DNA of 64,000 nucleotides from Candidozyma auris (GCF_003013715.1 NC_072818.1:62001-126000), one strand, 5' to 3'. Shown: positions 10,713 to 21,450, counted from the stretch's first letter. Translations and numbers: made by a program. The notes: generated from the letters alone by a model not told the origin.

Positions 10713-12587
10713 TCAGGCAACGTACATCAAGGCCCTGAGCTTGCTTCCGCGAGCGCAGCATGGTAGATCAGGGCCAGAGAGGTTGCGACCAAGAGCGGGT
10801 GTTTTAGATGGGCGTTTCACAATGGGCGCCGTATCGCCAGGCCCTTCTGATTGTTCACACATGGCATTGATGGAGCCGACAATGGGGGAGGCGCTGGTCC
10901 TGATGGGGGGCTGTTTACGGAGAGCCAAGGCTACGTTCTGATTTTCCAGTTCTAGCAGGGATTAGCAGCATTGTTGTTGATTTCTAACGTTTTGAAAAAA
11001 AATCTGCAATAGTCAGGAAATGGCTCGTTTCGTCGTTTACGCAACGTTCTTTGTCTCTCCATTGGGATCTGATTCTATATTCCCAATCGAAACTAGCGCT
11101 CAAGAAGAATGGTTTGACAACGACAACGACGATCGCTTCAAGCACGATAAGCGCTTAACCAAACGAACCAGTTAGCAAGCACCTATGGCATTCAGGGCTG
11201 TCAATCTGTCACCAAGCAAGCCTCATCAAACACCCTAATTCTCCAGGTTTTGACAACACCACCTAAGCAATTACAAATGTGATTAATCATGACGCTACAA
11301 ATGCCACCCCATCTCTGGCGCCTTCCCTACTTCCACTGTCACCTCGTCAACCAATTATCTCCGAACAAACCCTTCACACCGAGGCTATGGCCCTCCTCCA
11401 GAGACACAAAAACGGCCAATTTGCTGGAGCTCTGCCAGCGTCTCTCAGCCAGCGGCTTGCGGATTTTCCGATCTTCTAGATCGCCGTTGCATCCCCAGCG
11501 TTCCCCTAACTGTCTAGCGCCCAGGACATGAGACATAGAACAAGGTGGCATTAGCTCTGCTGCAACGCAGGGCACAAGTGCGCCATTGTCAAGCGTGTCC
11601 CAAGAGATCCATTGAAAAACCCATAAGCCCGCTCAAACTTCCTTCCATGACACACCAGCCACAATGGTGCCGGGGCCCGTGCATTTTTCTTCCCTTTTTG
11701 CTCTTTCGCTATTTCGCTATTTTTGTGGGATTCTTCGTTGGCCGCTGTACCTAAGCCCCCGTAACCTTCTACGGCGATTTAGTTGCAAGATCCTGTCCAT
11801 CAAGCCTCACAGGGGTCTCTCAATTCCCCAGGTGAGAGAGGTCCAGGGGTGTGCCGCTTGTGGGCCCCGGCCGTCACAGGAACTGATTGAGCGGCGGATC
11901 AGTGGATCTTTTCCTCTATTTTTTGGGTTTGGGTTTTGTTTTACTCTTTACTATTTTCGTTCTTCCACTTCGCTTCCTCTAGGGATTGACTATCTGGTCG
12001 TCCACATTCCATGCTGCAAAGAAGTGCGGCTCGTTTGCAGCCATCTGGTGATCCTCGCCTCCACCGCATGTGAAGAATCACCTGCCAACTCTCCTTTCTC
12101 CTTTCCCACCGGAGCTTTTGTGGCCCCTCATTGTCCCACACGTGAGCACACGATTGTCCTTGTTCTTTGTGTGGGCCTTTCGGGGACGTAGGCTGTTGTT
12201 GCTGACAATGGGCATGATGTTCAAGTGGGGCCTGGGTTACAGTTACGTTGGAGGTGCTGGGACGTGGACGGTGCCACTGGTATGATAGGAAGCTTTTGGT
12301 GGTGGACCATTGTGCAAATTTGCCAGATGGAAGCGTTTTGGCTACAGGAAGGGGCAATGCTGAGCCATGGTGCTTTTGGAATGTGCCCGAGGCTCAGCGG
12401 GCTGAGGTGGTGGAACCTCTACTTATTGGAACCTCTTGCCTTGGTGGGAAATAAGCGGGTGGTTTGCTCTAATTTGTGACTCTGTGGGCTGGAGGACGTT
12501 TGATATGTGCTACTTGCTGGGACTTTTCTTTGCAGCTCTACGGATTTAGTTCTCGGAACAATGCCTTGGCGACGATGCACTCTTGGA

Positions 12588-12640
12588 CCCTGCCCTCTGG
12601 GACCCTGCCCTCTGGGACCCTGCTGGGACCCTGGCGTGTT
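12588..12640. repeat. 15-bp tandem repeat
   Basis: Two full copies of gggaccctgccctct preceded by a near copy (ggaccctgccctct is shared) and followed by two shortened gggaccctg units. Confidence 0.8.
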
Positions 12641-13181
12641 TTGGTTTGGCAGAGGGAAATCTGTCAAGGAACAGCGCTAACTTCCGATTTTGGGTGACAC
12701 TTCCATTGAACTACGCTCAAATGTGATTGTGAACTACGTCTGTGAAGTAGTCGGTGAACAACGTCAATGATGCTGTTTACGTAAACCACCTTTTCTGCCT
12801 CATTTGGAAAGCCTCCTCCGGATCATAACCTTGTACTATCCACGTTGCCTAAACCCAAAAGTCTAAAGTCTCAGGAACTGCTGCGGACAGCCCCATGCAC
12901 CGAGGTAAATTGGAAAAAGTCAAAATTAAATGCTAAACCGATAGAGCAACGGGAAGCATTGGCTCGAGGCTGCATTGTTGCTACTTTCAAAGGGGAGGGG
13001 TGCAACAGCACTGTTTCTTCCGTCGAAAAGTCACTCAGACCAAAATTCATCACAACTTTCCCGACTTTGGCCACTACCAAATACGTAAATAAGGGACAGT
13101 GCATAAGGTTAGCCTTTAGTCTTTAGCCACGCTCGGCGAGATCGTACTTAGGACTCGCTTTCACTGAAGTGAAGCGAAGAC

Positions 13182-13209
13182 GTAGTTTAACGCAAGTAGT
13201 TTAACGCAA
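13182..13209. repeat. Perfect 14-bp tandem duplication
   Basis: gtagtttaacgcaa occurs twice without interruption. Confidence 0.85.
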
Positions 13210-13443
13210 AAGGCTAATTAGGGCAGCCAGAGGGCTCTGCGAGGAATGACGAAATAACGCTGGAATGTCTACAGTTACGGAAGTTTCCGCCATGTGAGGG
13301 CTCCGTATGGCTTGTGGCCACATGAGATCTCAGTAGAGGGTTTTGACAATCTGGGAAAAATCGACTGAAGTAACGTTGCCATTCTCTTGGTCAACGACTC
13401 CTCCTGGAAGATATTGCACCCAAATGAACTAAGGTGTATTTGT

Positions 13444-13473
13444 CACGTGGTATAACACGTGACGCGTCACGTG
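13444..13473. promoter_or_regulatory. Three CACGTG boxes at exact 12-bp spacing
   Basis: CACGTG at 13444-13449, 13456-13461 and 13468-13473, each separated by 6 bp. They lie 1.25 kb upstream of the 49-codon gene, inside the gene-free region. Boxes 12 bp apart would sit on roughly the same face of the helix, allowing adjacent bHLH dimers. Confidence 0.65.
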
Positions 13474-14649
13474 CTGCTATCCTCTTCTGCCTCGCGCACT
13501 GTTTCCACTCATCCGAAGCGGCTCCGATTTTGTCCATCAACCTATTTATCCGACCTTCTTCGCTTCCGTTCTTCCAGAAAACCAATACTCGGGTATTCGA
13601 GCTGACAGAGGTTCGCCTAATTTTCGTGGTGGCCGAAAATGCCTCTTTCTTCAGATCACCACTAGCAATGTAAAGTTCGATATCTGCAGAATCATGTTCA
13701 ACAACACCACAGCTATTGTATTGATTTTGCATCACTTGCTCCCACCAGCATTTAGTTCAAAATGTGAACTACTTAAGTGACTTTAATATAACCTTGCAAT
13801 CAAAGAGCTCGATTCGATGCCCCTGAACTACAAGGCTCATTTCTGGTCGACAAAGTTCATCTGTAACAAAAAATAAAATAAACCCTCCTTTCACCGCAAG
13901 CAAACCCCTCTCAACCTAACTCTTGTCCCAGCTACTCTGTCGCCTCCACTTTACTAGTCGACCGCTACCGATCTCTGAGTCCTCGGTTGCAACGTGACGA
14001 CTGCCGTACCCCTTTTCCTCCAGCAGACTCATTCACGGTTGAAATGAGTAAGTCAGATTTTATTTCAGCTTCTCTTCATGGTCACACTTGCATCGTGTCG
14101 GTCATACTAGGTGAACCAGGACAAAAATATCGATCAAAATCGACGTCTAAGCAAAGCAACATAAGCAACAGCCACAAGAAATTCTTCTCCAAGATGCAAC
14201 CACAATGAAGATACTCTTTGAGCAAATAGTCTCATCTTGCTCTCAAGAGCCATTTTGCAGCCAGTGCGACTCTCGGATTAACTGTGTATGTGGGCTCGAT
14301 CTGAGTCACTCGACGCTCAGAGGCTACTGCAAAAAGGCAAGTGCGAGGCTCCGCCCATCGGCTCCGAAGAAGTCTGACCATCAAGCAAAACCCTGCCCCT
14401 TTCTCGCATCCGGTCTGGCCATTTCGGTCATCCTGATAATATAAACTTTCTGTTTCTCGTCCCACGGCGCCCATTGGTCCGAATGAGTCAGCCTCTTGTG
14501 AGCTGGTCCCCAAAGGGGCAAGCTTTCTCCTGCACATAGGCGGGCCCGCCCAGCTAAAATTTCTTTTTTGCTTTCTTTTTTTACCCACCGCGCGCCTCGG
14601 ACTTTCCTGACCACACGGCGAAAAGGAAGCCTGGAAAAACTCGCTGCAC

Positions 14650-14657
14650 TATATAAG
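14650..14657 (+). promoter_or_regulatory. TATA box of the 49-codon gene
   Basis: ctatataagg lies about 75 bp before the ATG at 14728. Between them is a short leader ending in an A-rich stretch (caaatcaaaaaATG), typical of strongly transcribed yeast genes. Confidence 0.65.
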
Positions 14658-14727
14658 GCGCCCATTTCCCCCAGCTCAAACGGATTCTTCGATACATTCA
14701 AATCAAAATATCAAGTCAAATCAAAAA

Positions 14728-14877
14728 ATGCCAGCTGCTACACCCATTAAGATGACCGCCGAGCAGAAGGAGGCGCAGATCATGAACGAGATCAGGAAGA
14801 ACAACGCCAAGTTCGAGCCCAGGTTTGAGACTACCTTCTTTGGCAACTTCTTTGGCATTGCCTTCAAGACGAATTGA
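14728..14877 (+). CDS. Small protein, 49 aa, probably highly expressed
   Basis: An uninterrupted frame from ATG to TGA encodes 49 residues, beginning MPAATPIKMTAEQKEAQ and ending FFGNFFGIAFKTN. The first 35 residues are charged and likely helical; the last 15 are aromatic (TTFFGNFFGIAF), suggesting membrane contact or a partner-binding tail. Support for a real gene: a TATA box about 75 bp upstream, an A-rich leader, and codons restricted almost wholly to the set used in abundant yeast proteins (AAG, GAG, AAC, ATC, GCC, TTC). No family is recognised. It is divergent from the zinc-finger gene 9.4 kb away and so could be a target of the regulatory DNA between them. A spliced extension beyond 14877 is not suggested by any intron signal. 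Confidence 0.65.
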   Translation: MPAATPIKMTAEQKEAQIMNEIRKNNAKFEPRFETTFFGNFFGIAFKTN

Positions 14878-16127
14878 GCAAGCTTTCTGGAATACTAATG
14901 ATGTCAAGTCCATTTCCTGAGCAGTTTAGATAGCTGCAACTCATCAAATCAATCGAAAATCTAAAACAGAAGCATAGCTTTTGGCCCTGGATGGTTATAG
15001 ACTAATAGACTAATGTGTAACGACCCACGATGTAGAACAAAAAAAAAAGTACTAGTCCTTCGATTATTCTAGTCGAGCTTTTGCCCTGGTGCTGTGCGGC
15101 GAGCGGGGTCTGAGGGGTTGAAGTCGTTGAGCGGTTTTTTCGCAGCCGGTGGGGGGCCAATGAAGTTGTTGATAAGACCTATGCCCCCATTGCGTGGGGG
15201 AGCACCTGCTGGCTTTAAGAAATGGCTCTATGAAGTGAGGGGCAATTAGGGCTCAGATTAAGTGTATTAGCGTCAAAGTTGCTGCAAAAGGAGGTTCATG
15301 GGCCAAGATTTTGCTGTGGCTCTTAGTTTGGTGAGCCCACATAATGCCTCACACTGTCCCCCCACTGATAGCGAGAGACGCCATAGGGCCTGATTCGTGA
15401 AAATGCCTTTCATCGGTCCACGTTTTCTAGTACCCCTCCCCGTTGCTCCTCAGCTTCTTTCGAATTGATGGCTCTACAATGTCATCAGTATACTAACAAT
15501 AGACTGCTCTTTGGCAAAATCTTGTACCCAAAATGTATTTCGATAGATTCGTACCTTAAAAGACACTTTCATAAGCCCTGATTTGGCCAGCAGTGGAGTG
15601 ATTGAGTGAACAGGTCTGGGCTCTGTTGCCGTGAAATGCTTCTTTGTGGCTTGACAAAGTTAGCCAATTCTGCCGTCTCCTCACAGCCCCACAGCCGTCT
15701 CCTCCTTTGGGTTTACGTTTTTTCGTCCCATAAAGTGAATGGAATTATCGTGCTTGATTATGTGCATCGGGAATGTCCCGTAAGATGCTGTTCGCCCGTG
15801 GGGGAGATGTTTGGAGAAGTGGAGTAGTCTGAAAGCCGCTAGTTGGCACCATATAATTTGGAACAACGAGATATTGCATGAATCTTTGTCCTGATACATC
15901 TTTTTTTGTAACAGCGGATATTTACTAAATCTTTGTCCTGAAACCTTTTTGTTTCTTTTTAAGCACAGTGTGGCATCTGTTTCCATATCCGAATTGCTAA
16001 AACTAAAAATCATGTTACATCGACGCTGCATGATAAGTTAAATCAGAACATCCCATGAATACCATTCGACATGTTCTAAAAAAGTAGTTGAAGACAACTT
16101 GCTACCATTCTGCCTCCACGTATCACC
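14878..16127. other. Intergenic, no gene seen
   Basis: About 1.25 kb between the convergent 49-codon gene and the F-box-like gene. Only short, non-coding-looking frames. It probably contains both 3' UTRs. Confidence 0.5.
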
Positions 16128-17813
16128 TTATTCTCCTACCCTCACTTGTGCCTCAAACCACCTGTCAATCTCGTCTCGAGGCTCTGCTGTCTCAGTGTAC
16201 TCAAACACACACTTGTTGATTCTTACGTAGCGGAGCAGGTCCTGCCTGTCGCCAAACAAGAACGCCACGTGCTGAACTTTCAACCATTCGTCGTAAATAT
16301 TCGGATGTGTGGTTCCAAGGGCCATGTGTGGAGCTCCACCAGCTCTGGTTCCAAAAACATCAAGGATCTCAAGCCGTGTGAGTCTTTTGAGTATATGTAG
16401 AAACTGTTTGAGGCTCTGGCCCGAGTCCGTTGGATTTAGACGAAGGAACCGGAGGTTAGGCATTCTTCCTATGCTCTGGATGATTTGAACCGGCGTACAA
16501 AGTGAAACATCACCAAAGGGCCGCTCTTCGTTCAACTCCACCAGGAGCTTGACCAACTGCGTGAGTTCCCGCAATCTTTGGGCATATTCCAAGTACAGCT
16601 CCTCGGGATCGACATACTGATTCTTGACATCGTTTAATTTGATGACCAAGTCTAGCTCAACAAGATTTTGGCAGCTGGCTAGCATGCTGGGGACACTGTC
16701 GCGTCTTGTTTCCCTGTAATCGAGTCGCAAATGGGTCAATTCGGTGACAAGAGGTGCTAGTGATTGGAGAAAGCTCGGGACCTCTGGCTCGTAGGACCAC
16801 TGGGCGAACTCATGGATATTTCTGAGCTCAAGCTTTCGAAGCACACTAAGATCGGTCGCCTTGGCAAGTACCTCTGCGTCAGCTCTGTAGACAAAAAGGT
16901 CGTCTAAGCACAACTCTGTGAGTGCAAGTCTGACGTTGTGCAATTTCGTGTGGTTAAAGAGGCAGTAAATGTTGCGTAGGCCCTGAAACAGCGAATGCTG
17001 AGCGTGCCATGCAGCTTCCTCTCGAAAAATCCTATCCAAATGACGTGAATGTAAGGGGCAAATCTCTTCTGATAATCCATGTCTTGAGAGCTTCAAGCTC
17101 TGAAGCGTGTGCCCTAATCTGTCCACATCCGCACAGCAAAGTACATCGTTGACGAGATTGGCTAGCCTTTTCATGTCATCAAACGGCCTGGCATGGAAAT
17201 GCGAGAGGTTGGTGAACCCAAACGGCACAAACTCTCTTGTATGTTCTCGCTGGTTCAAATTCAACCTGAGCTCCCTCACCACCTCTGGACTCGGCAAGAG
17301 CCGCAAATACTCCAAGGAAAAGTTGTCCAGCAACCAATGCAAGGTGTGTAGATGATGCAATGTCGGAAAGAAATGAAGTAGATGGCCCACCACTTTCTCG
17401 TCAAAAGTCTTCATGGTATCTGGCAATTTGGCCACCACGAACACGTGAATAGGATACTTGCCCGTGTACCGAGACACAAGCTTCTTGAAGCTGTACAGCA
17501 GCTTGATATACGTGCATGCCACGTCGTACTCCTTTCTGAACTCTGTGTAGTCTGCATCAACCACCACCTTGTGGTAGAGCCGAGGAAGACTGGCAGAAGC
17601 CACGTCCTTGCAAGTTAAGGCAAAACTGAGCGTATCGTGCTGATTCAAGAAGAAAGCTATCTGAGAACAAAGCTCCCTGTTGAGCCAGTGCAACATGGGT
17701 CGAGAGGGTGGGGGTAGGCTGACTGCGTAGGAGGTGCTTGGAGAACACGTTCTGGGCCGAGGCTCCACTGGGTTCTTTGTGTATCCCACGGGGGCATTCA
17801 ACAATGAAGTCAT
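16128..17813 (-). CDS. F-box/leucine-rich-repeat-like protein
   Basis: 561 aa. Residues about 42-80 (LHWLNRELCSQIAFFLNQHDTL...) resemble a diverged F-box, with the usual hydrophobic helix pattern followed by a conserved-looking CKDVASASLPRLYHKV. The rest has irregular leucine-rich repeats (for example ELTHLRLDYRE, NLVELDLVI, LRFLRLNP, LEILDVFG), about one every 30-60 residues. Such proteins are usually substrate receptors of SCF ubiquitin ligases that bind Skp1 through the F-box; this is a family inference. No specific orthologue is recognised. The start is the first ATG after a stop and has a plausible A/T-rich leader. Confidence 0.65.
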   Translation of the reverse strand: MTSLLNAPVGYTKNPVEPRPRTCSPSTSYAVSLPPPSRPMLHWLNRELCSQIAFFLNQHDTLSFALTCKDVASASLPRLYHKVVVDADYTEFRKEYDVACTYIKLLYSFKKLVSRYTGKYPIHVFVVAKLPDTMKTFDEKVVGHLLHFFPTLHHLHTLHWLLDNFSLEYLRLLPSPEVVRELRLNLNQREHTREFVPFGFTNLSHFHARPFDDMKRLANLVNDVLCCADVDRLGHTLQSLKLSRHGLSEEICPLHSRHLDRIFREEAAWHAQHSLFQGLRNIYCLFNHTKLHNVRLALTELCLDDLFVYRADAEVLAKATDLSVLRKLELRNIHEFAQWSYEPEVPSFLQSLAPLVTELTHLRLDYRETRRDSVPSMLASCQNLVELDLVIKLNDVKNQYVDPEELYLEYAQRLRELTQLVKLLVELNEERPFGDVSLCTPVQIIQSIGRMPNLRFLRLNPTDSGQSLKQFLHILKRLTRLEILDVFGTRAGGAPHMALGTTHPNIYDEWLKVQHVAFLFGDRQDLLRYVRINKCVFEYTETAEPRDEIDRWFEAQVRVGE

Positions 17814-18536
17814 AACATTGGAAGGAGGTGAATTTTACCGAGATCAAAGGAGCTCGGCAGCGGGATCTGGGAATGGTTTCGTGATCGAGGTTGAGATCTG
17901 GTTTCGGGGAAAGATGCTAGGCAGAGTGACAATTGATAAGTGCAATATGTCTAGTTTCAAGTCCACTAGACAGATCAATTGATGCTTTTTCACCGCTTCT
18001 GGTGTATTTCTTTCGTTTAAGCTCTTATATGAGCAATGGTGAAGTTACACTGATAAGAGTGCGCATAGTGATAAGGAGAGGTGGGTTTCCAGGTGGTATG
18101 ATTAGCAGAAGTACAAAGCAAAAAAAAAAAAATAAAAAAAATGGAGTCTCTGCATATTCTGATATGAAGCTGTGTATATTTACTGGAATTGAGTGATTAA
18201 AGGCTAAAACTGGAGTATCTGATTTTTGGGAGATGTTGGTGGTTTTAGCTTTTCGTAGCAGGGTGCTTTTCGCAGTCAAAAAGTAGAAACCACAAGGGAA
18301 GATATCCAGAACATTGAGCTTACATAAGGGAATTCCATGGAAATCTTGAGGAGGTCGTCCAGGCTCAATGACACACAATGAGAATTAGAGCACTACAAAT
18401 AGTGAAAAAGGAAGTTTAAGCTCGAAATTTCAAGCGGGGAGGGAATAGGTGCTGAGGTTGATCTACGCTGTGATGGAGTCAAGTTTAGATATGACAATCC
18501 TGGAAGGGTTAAAGAACTCCACAAATTGCAAAAGAA

Positions 18537-19050
18537 TCAAGTGGAGCAGGCGAGACTATTTCGTGGAATCAAGGTATCAGGTGAAGCTTGCTCCCCTAAG
18601 GGATTTGCAGCCATTTCTAATCGAGGTGATGACTGTAAAGGTATGATTTCCTCTATTGAATTCGAGAAGAAACCCAGCTGAAATTGACTATACTCATCCA
18701 TGGATCTGTACTGCTTACATTCTTTAACAACTTCGTAGAGCAATAAACACAGTGTGCTCTCACAAAGCTCGCTCAACCTCCTATTTCACAAGTCCACACA
18801 GCAGAGGTAATGCACCGCCAAAAATCAGCGAACACTAAAGAGGCTCCATTAAAGAAATTAAGATCGACATTTTGAACGACACTTGTATTCATAATGGCTG
18901 CAAAATGATACTGTGAGAAGAGATTGCTCATAGGACAATTAAGCTCAGCCTGGCCCGTCAGAGCATAAACTTGGTGCATTTCGTTGAGTGAGCTTTTAGT
19001 GTCCAAGGATTCCAAAAGAAACTCTATTTGCCTGTGAAAATTCGATCAAA
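18537..19050 (-). pseudogene. Possible broken or spliced unidentified gene
   Basis: Two consecutive minus-strand frames look coding. The upstream one contains LFSQYHFAAIMNTSVVQN and NFFNGASLVFADFW and stops at 18773. The next, in the frame reached by adding one base at the ggaggttgag junction (about 18776), continues with LCLLLYEVVKECKQYRS and ends at 18537. The pattern (one missing base) is the same as in the MFS, PPR and MEF1 genes. No ATG begins the upstream frame near its 5' end; a first exon around 19160-19262 (MKHSTHELQKFTVES...) is conceivable but has no clear splice sites. I do not recognise a family. It may be chance. Confidence 0.25.
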
Positions 19051-19313
19051 ACAAGGAAGATGGAAACTAAACAGCAACATCCTAGAAGAATCTGAACTCC
19101 ATGTGAATACCAATAGTCGGGACGCTGTCCCCCATTAAAGCTCAGGAACCATCTTTAGCCAAAATTTATAGCAAATTCAGGTGAACCAACAGAACTAGAC
19201 TCCTGCCAAAGTCGGACAGATTCTACGGTAAATTTCTGTAACTCATGCGTAGAATGTTTCATGGCTGCGAAAGAAGTGATAGTCTGAGTCGACAACCATA
19301 CACATTTTGCACC

Positions 19314-19334
19314 AAAAAAAAAAAAAAAAAAAAA
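19314..19334. repeat. Run of 21 A
   Basis: Uninterrupted A homopolymer about 215 bp upstream of the SEC2 ATG; a likely nucleosome-depleting poly(dA:dT) element, and a place where sequencing length is uncertain. Confidence 0.85.
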
Positions 19335-19548
19335 CCACCGAGTCACCAACTGCCTATGCGAGTGAAGTGATAACAGTTGCTAGACCTCCACAAACTTCCT
19401 TCATTCACGACTTTCGTATGCCCTTGGCCCTTCCCCTGGAAGCTGGGGTACTCCTCTCTGCAGTCCACTACAACTCATTCTTCACCAGCATAAATCCCAA
19501 CGAAACCTACGTTTCAGCAAAACCCAGAAGAAATTCAACAAAATCGAC

Positions 19549-21450
19549 ATGGGCGAAGAATTCGACGAGTTGGCAGACCAAGTGGCGATTTTATCGACAA
19601 AATTGGTCACGGAAGTGGCCAAGTCGCTGGAGTTAGAGGAGTCGCTTGTACAGCTCAGAAAGGAAAACAGCCACTTGAAGAGTCAGGTTGGGAAGCTCTC
19701 TGAAGCAGCCAAGAGAACACAAAGTGCTGAGTCGCGTCTAAAAGAATTGGAGGAGAAGCACCAAAATTTGGAAAAGACACATCAAGAGTTGGGGGAGAAG
19801 AACAGACAGCTAGAAGGAGAAGTGGAGGATTTGACTGCTTCTTTGTTCACTGATGCCATGAAGATGGTCAGTGAGGCTAGAGAGGAGAAAGAAAACTATA
19901 TCATCAAGAATAGAAAGCTCAATGAAGAGATTGGGGAGAAGGACAGAATCATTGATAATCTCCAGGAACAATTGCAAGATTTAAAGGGTCTTTTCATGAA
20001 GTTGGAAGACCAGCAACGAAGCTCGAAGCACGGCACGCCACAATTGGAGCATGGTTTTGAAGGAGACTCCATGTCCAACCAGGGGGGCGACGAGTACACA
20101 TACTTGATGTCCCAGCTTATCTATGCGCCACGCGTGAGAGCCATCCGTTTTGACTTGGCCAACTATCAGCAAGACTTCAAGGCATTTGTTTTTCAGGTGA
20201 TTAAGCCCGACTTCACGTTTGACTTGACTTCGTTGAAGAACTTGAAGTACTTCCGCAAAATATGGCACGAAGAGCTCGAGCCGGCGCTTGGCTACGTCCC
20301 CAGTGTTTCCAACAATCTCTTGAACAGAGTCTCCAAGGGAAAGACCTTTTGGACCTTGCTCGTGGAGGGAAAGGCAATTATTGAGCCCGTAAGTGGGGTC
20401 AACGAGACGTTCAAGTTGAACTACAGGGGGTTGAAGACAGGCGACGAAAAACCGGTCGCCATGAAGGACCCATGCACCTTCTGTGGAGAAAGCAAAGGTG
20501 ACAGGCTTGAGCATGCTCGCTTGTACACCCTCAAATTATATGGGCCAGCTTCGGAAACCACGTTCACAGAAAATTCGTCCACAACACTTATAGGAGGAGA
20601 AGCACACGAAGTTATTGGCACGTACCCGCTTTGCAACTTTTGTTTGGTAAAGCTCAGGGCGATCTGCGAGTTCTTTGCCAAGCTTAGGTTGGTCCACGCC
20701 AACGTGTACAAGCTTCAGCAGAACAGTACCTTTGATGATTTGGCTGTTGTTTCTCAATTCCAGTTCAAGAAGTACGACGACCGCACTAATCACGATATCA
20801 AGAGGTACGTTAGCAAGAACGACGAGGCCATTCTCCTCAAACTTTACTACCTCTTGCTCACGATTCGAGCGAAGATTTTCTGGAGCAAGATTGGGTTCTG
20901 GGATACTGAAGAGGACTCAGAGACCGTTACTGTGGACGAAGCACATATTGAGATGTTTCAAAGAATGGTTAGAGAAAACGTTGCCTTTGGAACAGACAAT
21001 CTAGAAGCAATTGAGCGACCACAAAGTGTGAATGGATATCAGTCGCCTAAGTCAGGTCAGAGAACGCCTAAGACAGTGGGGACGCCGAGAGCAAGTGTTA
21101 TTGCAAAAGAACAGACAGAGGAGGGTTCAGGAGACGAGGAATTTGCTGACTCCAGTGCGTTCGCAGACGCCGAAACGCACGAGAGCCCCTTGCGGAGACG
21201 GAAGAGCAAGTCGAAGGCATTCAAGGCGAAAATTGACAAGGACTTGAGCTCGACAATGAAGATGTTGCAGGAAAGTCTCGATGAGAACGAGAGGAGAGAG
21301 GAAGAGAAAAAGGAAGAGGAGAGAAGCGAAGTGGAGCGGGAGCAGCAGAAAAAGGACAATGTAGAAGCCTCCAGTAATGCTGAGGAACAGGACAATATTG
21401 AGGAAACAGAAGTGACGAATCTAGAGAAGAGTGGAGACAAGACAGAGTAA
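19549..21450 (+). CDS. SEC2: Sec2, guanine nucleotide exchange factor for Rab Sec4
   Basis: 633 aa. Residues about 1-150 form a long parallel coiled coil (LVQLRKENSHLKSQV...LTASLFTDAMKMVSEAR...IIDNLQEQLQDLKGLF); the LFTDAMKMVSEAR segment is the signature Rab-contact stretch of Sec2/Rabin8 exchange domains. Known role: converts Sec4-GDP to Sec4-GTP on secretory vesicles and recruits effectors for exocytosis at bud tips. The middle domain carries two CxxC pairs (C309/C312 and C362/C365) that may bind zinc. The C-terminal 150 residues are acidic and Glu/Lys-rich with Ser/Pro segments, suitable for phospho-regulation. Length is somewhat below the S. cerevisiae protein (about 760). The next gene on the same strand is the formin BNI1. 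Confidence 0.9.
   Translation: MGEEFDELADQVAILSTKLVTEVAKSLELEESLVQLRKENSHLKSQVGKLSEAAKRTQSAESRLKELEEKHQNLEKTHQELGEKNRQLEGEVEDLTASLFTDAMKMVSEAREEKENYIIKNRKLNEEIGEKDRIIDNLQEQLQDLKGLFMKLEDQQRSSKHGTPQLEHGFEGDSMSNQGGDEYTYLMSQLIYAPRVRAIRFDLANYQQDFKAFVFQVIKPDFTFDLTSLKNLKYFRKIWHEELEPALGYVPSVSNNLLNRVSKGKTFWTLLVEGKAIIEPVSGVNETFKLNYRGLKTGDEKPVAMKDPCTFCGESKGDRLEHARLYTLKLYGPASETTFTENSSTTLIGGEAHEVIGTYPLCNFCLVKLRAICEFFAKLRLVHANVYKLQQNSTFDDLAVVSQFQFKKYDDRTNHDIKRYVSKNDEAILLKLYYLLLTIRAKIFWSKIGFWDTEEDSETVTVDEAHIEMFQRMVRENVAFGTDNLEAIERPQSVNGYQSPKSGQRTPKTVGTPRASVIAKEQTEEGSGDEEFADSSAFADAETHESPLRRRKSKSKAFKAKIDKDLSSTMKMLQESLDENERREEEKKEEERSEVEREQQKKDNVEASSNAEEQDNIEETEVTNLEKSGDKTE

Larger units (their letters stand above)
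5441..14640. other. Large gene-free region between two divergent genes
   Basis: About 9.2 kb with no frame that looks coding on either strand. The longest frames (for example 11664-12191 plus, 6544-7056 minus) are low-complexity or have random-looking composition and no conserved motif. It contains several unrelated short tandem repeats, a purine tract and a CACGTG triplet, listed separately. It separates the divergent zinc-finger gene from the 49-codon gene, so it may be a very long shared regulatory region. Undetected non-coding RNA genes cannot be excluded. Base composition shows no obvious AT trough of the sort that marks centromeres in related yeasts. Confidence 0.6.
17814..19548. other. 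Divergent intergenic region between F-box-like gene and SEC2
   Basis: About 1.7 kb. It holds A-rich runs near 18120-18141, a 21-base A run at 19314-19334, and a coding-like but broken stretch on the minus strand (listed separately). The SEC2 promoter must lie at its right end. Confidence 0.5.

Noticed and set aside
11664..12191. 175-codon frame in the gene-free region
   Set aside because: Composition is random with frequent Cys/Pro and no motif; overlapping frames of similar length exist on the other strand.
5297..14727. Centromere
   Set aside because: No AT trough, no inverted repeats and no CDEI-CDEII-CDEIII order; the CACGTG triplet alone is insufficient.
5297..14727. Transposon or LTR remnants
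   Set aside because: No matching terminal repeats, target duplications, or reverse-transcriptase, integrase or transposase motifs in any frame.
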